Assembly (NCBI GenBank): GCA_047495785.1
Contig: JBLDXI010000043.1
Coordinates: 124,001-188,000, forward strand
Length of the DNA stretch: 64,000 bases
Direction: 5' to 3'
DNA from: Lepidodermella squamata
Taxonomy: Eukaryota; Gastrotricha
Made by a program: the position numbers and the translations under genes
Shown here: in pieces, positions 55,680 through 64,000 of the stretch
Position numbering within the stretch: position 1 is the stretch's first letter
Layout of the letters: each line of letters starts with the position of its first letter
Notes under the pieces: model-generated
Databases searched by the model: none
What the model was told of the DNA's origin: nothing
What the model saw: the letters and a program-made list of their open reading frames with translations, nothing else

Positions 55680-56772
55680 ATGATGAATCAAATCGCCGCT
55701 AAACCGTAATTTTTCTACTCCGTGTCTTTTCTCGTTTATTGCGGTTTTTTCATAGGTTGCCTAAGCTGATTGCCATGCTACGCCAGGGCGACCCTGTGAA
55801 AGTACGTCAAGCGGTTGTTGACGATGCGAAATACATACCCGTCACACTGCATGAAGCCATCGACAGGAGCAACGAGGATGCACCTGGGAATTTCAAGTGT
55901 GTCGCTCAGCTGCTGCATGTGCGTTTCAAGCCGGGTCGCAAAGTCAACGTCAACTCCAAGGACTCGATCTTAAAACAACGCACTCCTCCCGAAATTATAA
56001 CGGAATTCACGTTCATTTTTCGGTAAGTCACATTAGAAATAACATTAGAAAAGTTGGTGTCTCAAAAATAACGCATCATGCTAGGCTGGATCGTGAATTT
56101 GAAGACGCCGCTTTCGCGGTTATAGTTCCGCGCAACGACATCACTTCATATGTCTTGCATTTTAAGCAAGAGTTGCGACTTGGTGCCATGGCTTGTCTTG
56201 CCAATCCCAATTATCTGGGTCGGTGGAAAGGAACACAGGTTTTCACGGTCGAGTTGATTCTTCCTGCGGCAGCCAGTCCGCTCAGGCATAATCTTCTGCC
56301 AAGAAGCGGTTCCCTTAGCCTCGAAAGTTGGCAAGGGTTTCGGTTGGAGGTGAAGCGCGTCACCGTCGTGCAAGTTCTGTTTCACGCCGAGGCTTGCTGC
56401 TTGCCAGCTTGCGACAGCCGTTACGGCCTGGACTGCTTTTGCAATACCATGAGTGTTGCCAAACCGCTGCTCGAACTATTTGCAGTGAGGTTGAAGGCGA
56501 AAGAACTCGGCCCTGTGGCGACTGAACCATACTCGTCCCACAAATTAGCCCTCCAGTTGCTTCCCGAAGCACTGGTCAAAGGCAGAGCTCCTCGCGATTT
56601 GGAGAGGATTGAGCAACACGTTCAGAACGCTATCGGGAACCATGTCGGCGGCTTCGTTGTCACCCTCTGGTCTAAGCCTGTTCACTGCGGTGATAGCCGT
56701 GTTGCTCAATACACCCGTCTTCACGTCGTCGACCTGGAAGTTCGTGGTGAACTGCTCATGATGGAATTATAG
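55680..56772 (+). CDS. RPA-like single-stranded-DNA-binding protein (Helitron companion)
   Basis: Exons 55680-55705, 55756-56022 and 56085-56772; phases close to 326 aa. The first half reads like an OB-fold (FKCVAQLLHVRFKPGRKVNV, then FAVIVPRND); the second has a Cys cluster CLPACDSRYGLDCFC resembling the zinc ribbon of RPA large subunits, then ELGPVATEP. It is paralogous to 58247-59322. RPA-like proteins are known companions of Helitron Rep-helicases and would bind single-stranded intermediates. It lies downstream of the Rep derivative in the same orientation as the intact Rep-helicase gene. The family call is by pattern; sequence identity to true RPA is likely low. Start alternatives: two adjacent ATGs at 55680 and 55683. 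Confidence 0.65.
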
Positions 56773-58246
56773 TGTTCCTTGTTTTTATGTTAACTGCTTC
56801 ATTAATTTTCCGCTTCTGAATAATTGTTCTTTTGCTGACATTCGCGCTGTAATCTGTAATTGTGTCGACATTATTTGGATTAATTTCGATTTAAATTTAA
56901 CGGTTTTGCCTGTGCCTTTCCACTTACGTTTGCTCATCAGCTGGAGCTCATCATAGCGATGAAAACAAATCATTCAATTTCAGATTTATTGTGTACATGA
57001 TGCTATGCGAGTTTACTCATACTCACACTCACACTTTATTGCGCAATTCGCCTTTCGACATTTAGCACTTGGATCACATGTCATCACAGTTTGTAAGTGT
57101 CCTGTGTAAAGGTGTAATATATGCCTCCTGAAATTTAGAGACGACTTGGTGCTCTCCTGGTTTGTGTCTGATTTTCAAATAAAAACGATGTACCGCAACA
57201 ATTATGGTTAAACTCATTTTTATGGCGACGCCGTATTTGCGTCGTAAGACAAGATCCAATGAAAAGCGTTCTCCAGCAATAGGTCTTACAGGTTTCATTT
57301 TTGTATTCGGAAATGGTTTTGTAAATTAGGAAAGTTGGTTAAAATGAGCCAGTGAGCAAGTTCTAATATTCAGATTTTTCTTGGCGATTTTGCGCCAATA
57401 TCATTATCATTTATTATTCAACTCCAGAAACTTTACGAATACGCCGGCTAGACGTGTCTTCACTAGTGGCACCTTTGCAATGGAATAATGAAATAACTGG
57501 AAGATACTTCTCACTGTAATTCGGATGAAATTAATGATGAACAATAATGAACAACCGTGCGTTTTATCAATAACCTACGCCATCCCGAACATTTTTCAAG
57601 GTTGTCTCATCCCTTAGTTCCTGCAGATACCTTGATACTGTCTAACAATAGCTTTAAAAGTTGTAGACGACATGGTGTTCCCTCGGTGTTTTCCCCATTT
57701 TAGTCTGAAATCGTGACCTTTTTCGTGACCTTTACTGTAGCGTGGTTCTATCGAAAAATCAGTGCAGCAAAGGCTATCTTGCATGTTTCACAGCAAAATA
57801 TCTTTAGATAAGCTCGCTTCGCTCGCTACAATCACAGCGCAAGCTAATTTGAAGTTTGCGGTCGACTTTCTGAGTAGAACAGAAGTATCAACTTGAGTTG
57901 AAAACGTCATTCGTAACCAACTTGGAAAAACAAATTTTATTTTATCTGGCAGGTTAGCTGACCTATTTTCCTTCCTGCAAACCTTGATTTACCTGTTTTG
58001 CAAAGTCATGCAGAGCATTTCATCTTCATCGTCATGCTCTCCTTCCCGGCGTTATCGTAATCACTGACATCGATTTTACTTGTTAATTTAAGTTATTCAA
58101 TTGTCCCGTCAGTTTAAACCGTTAGTTCCAAATAAAATGTTTTTATTTTTCAATTAATTAATTAATCTACTAATGATAGCGTGGTACAACAACAAACACG
58201 TTGACATATGAAATCTGAACGAAGCCTTCATACTCGGCATGCATAC
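56773..58246. other. Intergenic, no supported gene
   Basis: An open frame on - at 57074-57298 has no recognisable domain. A short copy of the 190-bp family (atgctctccttcccggcg) occurs near 58030. On -, AATAAA at 58147-58142 fits the end of the RPA-like gene at 58247-59322. Confidence 0.5.
58142..58147 (-). promoter_or_regulatory. Poly(A) signal for minus-strand RPA-like gene
   Basis: TTTATT on + (AATAAA on -), 100 bp after the stop codon. Confidence 0.5.
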
Positions 58247-59322
58247 TCACGGGTCGGCCATTCTAGCCAGTGGTTCACCTAGAACTCGTAAGTGCGCAAG
58301 ATGAACCTTCGTGAACGTTGAAATGTCTCCTTTTTCTGCCGCCACTGGCTTTGACCAAAGTGTTGCCTCGAAACCTCCGTCATGATTTCTAAACGAATCA
58401 AGAATATGATCCTCCATTCCCAACAGATTGCCAACTATGCGTCGTTTCAATCGGTTCTCGCTGAACAACATCTTTGCGAGGCTTACCGAACAGAAAGGTT
58501 CCGTAGCAACTGGGCCCAGTTCATCCGCTTTCAGACGGAGTGCGAAAATGTCTACCAGAGGTTCCAGCGTCTTCTTTTTCATGCAGTAACATTTCATTCC
58601 GTACCGGCCATCGCACGCGGTCTCAGGGCATGTTTGCGGAAAATAACTTATATCAACGATTTCCAAACCTGCAAGCCGCACTCGATAAGTTGTCCATGAC
58701 TCCAGACTGAGGGTCCCGTTGGCAGGAAACATGTCAAAGTGAACAGGGAAGAGTGGTGTAGGTACTATCACATCACTTGAAAACGATCTATTCCCACTCC
58801 ACGGCCCGATCCATTTTAAGTTGGGCAGCAAAACAATACCGCCGAGAGTAAAAAACTTACTGTAGTACATTGTAGTTGCAGTGGCTTCATCCTTCGACAC
58901 AAGAATGACAAAGGTCGTTGACTCGGCTGTATCCGTGCTAATTAAATATAATACGGACATAAGAATAGTGACATGAAAATTAAAATGCAAAAAAGTGTAA
59001 AACAATGGATGAAAAAAGTTTACCGAAAAACGAGAGTGTACTCGGCACTCCTACTTTCTTCAACTTTCAATAGTTTCGACGACGGTGGAAAAGATTTCAG
59101 CACATCGCCGCGGTTTATTTTCACTTGTTTTCCTGGTTTGAAAGAGACATGGACGAGCTGGGCCAATACTTTAAAATCTCCCGGAATATTCGAATTCTCG
59201 CGTTCAATTGCTTCACTAACACCAACCACTGGGTAACGCCTGTCATCAAGCACCAGGTCGCGCACGTCTTCACCGCGGCGCAGAAGAACGCTCAGTTTGG
59301 ACAGCCTTGCCTTACCTGACAT
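58247..59322 (-). CDS. RPA-like single-stranded-DNA-binding protein, second intact copy
   Basis: Two exons, 59322-59024 and 58937-58247, joined in phase to 329 aa. It aligns along its whole length with the 55680 gene: RLSKLSVLLRRG against PLPKLIAMLRQG at the start, FKVLAQLVHVSFKPG in the OB-like part, the Cys cluster CPETACDGRYGMKCYC, then ELGPVATEP and TLWSKPV. Divergence is considerable, so this is not a recent copy. Both intron-exon joints match the last joint of the + strand copy. It lies convergent to the + copy, with no Rep gene nearby on -. Confidence 0.65.
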
Positions 59323-60834
59323 TACAATTGATTTTTACTGTCTACTTTATGAAAACTTAAATTAATAATTCATATTTTGAAACTGCGGAAGAAAATGGCA
59401 AAGCTACGGCGATGTGGTAGCTTGTTTGAGTAGGCTAAACGGACATGCTTAATATAAACCATGAAGGGATAAAATTCATTGAAAGCTATTGGTTACGCCG
59501 GTTCTCGCAATTGCGCAAGTTCAAGTGCGCAGAGCGATAGCACATCGCACGCCATTAACAGTATACCCGTCATTAATTATGAGGGATGACGGCTTTGAAG
59601 CGCAGCGTTATTGCTATAGTTTTTGGCTACTTTAAAACTGAAATTTAAGACTGCCTCTCCTGGCGCTCTTCCTTAACAAAATTGCTTTAAAATGGCTACT
59701 TTAAAATTGCTCAATCACGTATTGCCTTGTTCATTTTAATCAATTGTACCCTGCTTAGTTATTTAGAAGAATTTTCTAAAAAAAACCCTCGCTCTCGTTA
59801 AACTGCTCTCCAACGAATTCTTTCATCCGTATGCTCTTCACGGCGTTATCCTCACCGGCAACATGCATTCAATTAATCCCAGTCATTCAATTGTACTTTG
59901 CTCAATCTTTTTAAAGAATTTTGTAAACAATTGAAATTGCGAAGCAACATGAAGGGTTCGAACCCAATGTCACGCTCTCCTTAACTGCTCTCCAAAGTTT
60001 TCTTTCATCATCATACTCTCGTTATTGGCGTTATTTGGTCACCGACTTCAATTCAACTTATCCTTGTCATTCAATTGTAACCTCAACAATTATATTCAAG
60101 AAGTTTCCAAAACTTTGAAACTTCAATGCAAGGTCGTTGGTTTGAACCCAAACCCTGGTTTAACTGCTTTGCATTGCTTTCTTTCATCGTCATGCTCTCG
60201 TTCTCGGCGTTATTGTAATCACCGACATCGATTAAACTTATCGACAAAAAGGAAACGACAAAAGAGCAAATCTTATTGACTATGAATTTCAAGTTCCAAG
60301 GTCCAAGGTCGGGGGTTCGAACCCAAGCTATTTAAATTTAAGCGTATCAAGCTAAATTCGAAAAAATGAATATTTTTATGAAACTGGAAAATTCATAGGA
60401 AGGTCATGGGTTCGAATGATTTCTATCATCCTCATGCTTTCATACTCGGCGTTGTCATCATTACCGACATCGGTTCAACTTGTCGAAGCTATTCAATTGC
60501 ACCTTGATCCATTTGAAATTCCAAAGAAAGGTCGTAAGTTCTAATCCAAGCTCTCGTATTGATTGAACTCTCAATAAGGTAGTGAAGGATAGTCTTTGGT
60601 TCGAACCCAAACCCTCGTTTAACTGCTCAGCATCGATTACTTTCATCCGTATGCTCTCAATCTCGGCGTTAACGTCATTACCGACATCGATTTAGTTTGT
60701 ACATGTCATTCAATTTTGTCATGTCCCTGCTTAAATTTTTATAACAATTTGAAAATTTGGAATTTCAAAGGAAGGTCAAGGGTTCGAACCCAGGAAGAAC
60801 ATTCAAATTTACAATTCAATTTCATATTTCATCA
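59323..60834. repeat. Non-coding with copies of the 190-bp family
   Basis: From about 59740 the degenerate family resumes in + orientation, with ggttcgaaccca at 59956, 60315 and 60784 and variants between. 59323-59740 shows nothing recognisable. Confidence 0.6.
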
Positions 60835-60985
60835 ACATTGGGGTGAGGGGGAAGCACCGTCCCCTCCAACGACGTGGAGGGGAACTCCAAGGGGTGGTTC
60901 GAGTCCTAACCTATTACCCAGGAGAGTAGAGAAAAAGAAAAGGCTAGCGCAGCGTAAGCCTTGGAACTCTCCTGGAGAGTTGCTT
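60835..60985. repeat. Dispersed repeat with B-box and hairpins, copy 2
   Basis: Nearly identical to 35105-35270. It overlaps the 3' coding end of the minus-strand secreted peptide gene. Confidence 0.7.
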
Positions 60986-61180
60986 CTTCTGATTCGATCT
61001 TCTGATTGCTGATATCGTCGAAATAATCCTGCTCCTCGTCATCGTCATCGTCATCATCTGAACATAACATCAAACGAAATGAGGTGGAACGAGGAAAATT
61101 ACTATCAATTTACCGGCGTTTATCAAGGCGAGATGAGCGGTGAGAAGAATGCCTAGAATCAGAAAAAACCGAGAAGGCAT
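60906..61180 (-). CDS. Small secreted acidic peptide, C-terminus contributed by a repeat
   Basis: Exons 61180-61114 and 61057-60906 join in phase across a 56-bp GT-AG intron to 72 aa. Residues 1-22 (MPSRFFLILGILLTAHLALINA) form a clear signal peptide with an Ala cleavage site; it is followed by six Asp, then EEQDYFDD. The last 25 or so residues and the stop codon lie in the dispersed repeat at 60835-60985, so the present C-terminus (AFSFSLLSWVIG) is transposon-derived or the gene is truncated. The family is not recognised. Confidence 0.55.
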
Positions 61181-62302
61181 TTTTATTTTAAAAAGTGTAA
61201 GCTGTAGCTAGAATTTTGTGCTAACCGCATAAATGATGAAGTTGTATAGTGTTGTAGGTGCGTAAAAACAAAATGGTCAAATTACGCGTAATTTAAAACT
61301 TCATGCGATGCTTGTCATTAGCTGATCATCGATCGATGAGCCACTGTGCGAAGTTTTGTTTACTTCTTGCGAGTCGCCAACTTGTCTCATATAGCAGCGC
61401 CTTTCCTCGCGATAAAGTTCTAAACTGTGACCTAGTCTGGGTGATAAACATCTCCCGAAAAGTTAAACGAAAATGTTCCTCCCCAAAAATCAGCTATAAA
61501 AATGTAATCGATAAAATATTGACAGAAATCAAGGCATTCGAGACAAATGGTAATTTCATGTCAACCCGCTAGGCACGAAACACGAGAATGCATTTGCCCG
61601 AACCGTCGATTTTAGGAAAATTGCTTTACAGACGTTTGGTTCCTAGAAACTTCGATAGTTCACGCAGATTTTAACAAGTCGAAAGATTTCATTGAATTTT
61701 CGAATTATCTCCTTTCTGAAGCTTAAACTTCTCTTCATCATCGTGCCCTGTACAATATAGGTCGTTGATTCTCAAAGTAATGCACTGCCTTTCGACTTTT
61801 TATAACACCAGGGTCGCAAATTCTTTCTGAAGAGTTTGTTTAGGGTCACACACAGACCTTCACAGCTTGACTGACCTTTACTTTCCACGATTGAAATTGG
61901 AATGAATCTCGACTCATCGAAATGGAAATGCCGAATTTCAAGGCAGGGTCCTAATAGAGGGCAGGGTTAGATCAGTTCTTATAATTTAAGACATGTCTTG
62001 CATCAATCTTGTCCGAGCGACTAACTCTTACGAAAACATAGACAACGGAGTGATCTATGTACGAAAATGTCATTCGTAGAAAGTATAAGACAATGCCGAA
62101 TAATCCGGTACTTGCGGTAATTGTTCATTTTTAATGCAAGTTATAGCTGAAATCGAAATATTGATCGAAATCGATTTCAGGTGCTAAAACCAGGAAGCAG
62201 ACACATATTCGCATGAATATCTTATGTGAGACAAAGTTCGACAACAAAACTATTCAGCTGATCAGTATAAAGTTTAAAAGATTTTACCTAGCGATTCCGG
62301 CA
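61181..62302. other. Intergenic, no supported gene
   Basis: Open frames here (for example 61303-61572) have no domain and no clear splice context. Confidence 0.4.
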
Positions 62303-63158
62303 ATGGCATTCAGTACAAGCCCTGCGGAAAAACTAAACGATTACGATCATTCACTGCGAACAGCTGAAACTCCAAGCGTTCCTGAGAAGAATCCATTGCT
62401 GGAAGCAGAGCGTGGCAAGCCATTCACAGCTGAGCAGATAGCATACATGCGCGATAAATATTCAAGTTATCACGCAAATCGCAATGGCGTTATGCCTCCG
62501 GGTTATATGGATAAATTCGCGCAGTCAATCGGACTCAATCTAACCGAAGACGATTTGTCGAAAATGAAGCTACATTTCGGTAGGAGCGTTTGCCTATTTT
62601 GCATCGAGGGTTACCTATTTTGCATGCCTATTGTAACCAGGGCCACATTTCAGCGAATGAATAAAAATAAGACTTATAAGCAGCAGAGCATGAAGCGAAG
62701 TAGGACCACGGAACTGGTAGGGTTAACAAAAATCGTCCTAAGGGTCCCCAGGAAGGTGAGCTCACTGTACGGACCGATGGAACTGGTAGGGTACTTCGCG
62801 GTGCTTCGCTCTCTGCTGCAAAGGGCTAAGTGATAGAACAAGAAAAGCGAATTATTCCCATTTTGTTGCGTTTAGTCGATATTTCTTCCAAATATCGAAC
62901 CACCTTTCTCATGAACAGCAATTTCTAACATTTTGCGGACAATTTTGAGGAAGCGCAGCTCCTCACTCCTTCACGAGGCGAGAATAAAGCCTAATTCTTT
63001 ATCAAGTTTATGTTTGATTTACGAATAATGATGCTATTGATGATTCTATATCAGGTAAGGAGCCAAACTGCCACTTCGAGCAATTTCAAATCTCGCTTTC
63101 CGCAGTTTGGAGCGGCGACAAGGTGATCGGCTCAACTTCGAAGAAGCTAACTAAGTAA
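62303..63158 (+). CDS. EF-hand-like small protein
   Basis: Exons 62303-62579 and 63055-63158 join in phase across a 475-bp intron (donor GTAGGA, acceptor tatatcag) to 126 aa. The middle (FTAEQIAYMRDKYSSYHANRNGVM and then GYMDKFAQSIGLNLTEDDL) has the helix-loop-helix pattern of calmodulin-like proteins. The loop lacks the full set of calcium ligands, so calcium binding is doubtful. Reading through the donor extends the frame to 62833 with low-complexity sequence that I regard as intron. An in-frame ATG upstream at 62213 is possible but the extension looks non-coding. Confidence 0.6.
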
Positions 63159-64000
63159 ATATAATAACTACGAAAAATTGGCTTTTAAATTATTTTAACA
63201 CAGGCATTAGTTGTGGGTGATGGTGTGAGCTTGCATGTCAGGTGTGAGATGGAAGCTCAAATTACGCGCAATTTGTTATCGCAAGCCGCCCATCATGGCA
63301 ATGGAATCTTTGTTCAGACCCATTGCCAGATATTTACACATATTTTGATTTGATTTTCGTTTTCGTTTTCGATTTGGGAATCGTATATAATGAATATTGA
63401 ACATTGATGAATAAGCAAAATGAAATTTACGATGGAATGGTTGTTGATCAGCGGCGTAACTAGGTCTACCAAACTGGTGGGGCCAGCCTTGGGGCCAGCA
63501 CATCTTTTCTACGTAATTGCGGCCCCGAATTTTTCAGACCAAAGGGTCCCCCCTGTGGTACCCTGAGGGTATTTTTCCAGCTGGTGGGGCCGGTGCTCGG
63601 GAATTAATAGTGAAATATTATGTTGCGACACAATAGAGAGCGACGCTATAGCGAATATCCACGCGCGGAATGAAACACTTGCGGGTAAGATTCTTTTAAA
63701 CGGCAATTTACTCGCCTATTTTATTACAAGGCGAAAATGTTTCCGTGTCAAGCTGACGGCTGTGAATTTCAAAGCTGTTTTAATATTATTACTATCAAAT
63801 AATACAACCCCTCGACCTCGAACTGCTCTGCGACCAGTTTAAGAAGCCGTGAGTTCAATTAAAAAGGAAATTAAATTTAATAGCTGGAGGAACAACAGAA
63901 GATAATTGCAGAAGTACTAGTTACTGGGAAACAGATTGAATTTAGGCCATGAGGGAACAAGAAAAAACATCTTAGAAAACAGTAACTTTGGTTTTGTTAA
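63159..64000. other. Intergenic, transposon end likely
   Basis: Around 63450-63610 words such as cagcggcgtaactaggtc, and two copies of ctggtggggcc, look like the end of a non-autonomous DNA element, but a partner end with a target duplication was not found within the window. No gene supported. Confidence 0.4.

Noticed and set aside
43250-56772. Bacterial or viral contamination as source of the Rep-helicase region
   Set aside because: Dozens of phase-consistent GT-AG introns, AATAAA signals and sharing of the local repeat family in an intron show that it is resident eukaryotic DNA.
57074-57298. Minus-strand open frame as a gene
   Set aside because: 74 codons without recognisable domain, promoter or homologue in the window.
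62580-62833. Read-through extension of the EF-hand-like protein to 62833
   Set aside because: The extension is low-complexity and begins at a good donor site; splicing to 63055 restores a compact protein in phase.

Overview
The window looks like nuclear DNA of an invertebrate animal. The evidence is dense GT-AG splicing with mostly 45-60 bp introns, AATAAA poly(A) signals, animal-type families (a synaptotagmin-14/16-like C2 domain, a dynamin-like GTPase, NEK-like kinases, ankyrin repeats) and many kinds of eukaryotic transposon. I cannot place it in a phylum from sequence alone. All spliced models were assembled by hand from reading phase, splice sites and paralogue comparison.

0-28 kb is an accessory gene cluster. 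After the 3' end of a synaptotagmin-like gene come: a NEK-like kinase with about 22 C-terminal ankyrin repeats (2049-6579, 1093 aa); a single-exon dynamin-like GTPase (8482-11223); a tandem pseudokinase-kinase-ankyrin fusion (14303-19196, 888 aa); a broken kinase-ankyrin pseudogene (20326-22603); a kinase-only paralogue (25363-26906, 389 aa); and a small ankyrin protein (27529-28247). The kinase paralogues keep identical exon lengths (61, 313 and 142 nt), so they arose by local duplication. Between and inside them are many short inverted-repeat elements, several with clean target-site duplications (hAT-like 8 bp, PIF/Harbinger-like TTA, TA).

28-43 kb holds one minus-strand gene of unknown function (28578-29489) and then about 13 kb of repeats. 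These are a degenerate ~190-bp family in which many copies carry a pol III B-box-like GGTTCGAACCC, a LINE reverse-transcriptase fragment, a tRNA-Ser-like sequence, and a homogenised 180-bp satellite of about 14.7 copies at 40354-43003. The satellite appears to lie inside an intron of a tiny three-exon gene.

43-59 kb is the most interesting part. It holds an intact-looking 25-exon Helitron-type Rep-helicase gene (43250-53279, 2681 aa by my model). Its protein has N-terminal zinc knuckles, a HUH/Y2 Rep domain, a PIF1-like helicase and, at the C-terminus, what reads as a GIY-YIG nuclease. Downstream are RPA-like (OB-fold/zinc-ribbon) companion genes: a truncated one, an intact one on + (55680-56772) and an intact one on - (58247-59322). 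There is also an internally deleted derivative of the Rep gene (53633-55525). A decayed RPA-like copy sits at about 33.06-33.42 kb.

59-64 kb has more copies of the dispersed repeats, a minus-strand two-exon secreted acidic peptide (60906-61180) and a two-exon EF-hand-like protein (62303-63158).
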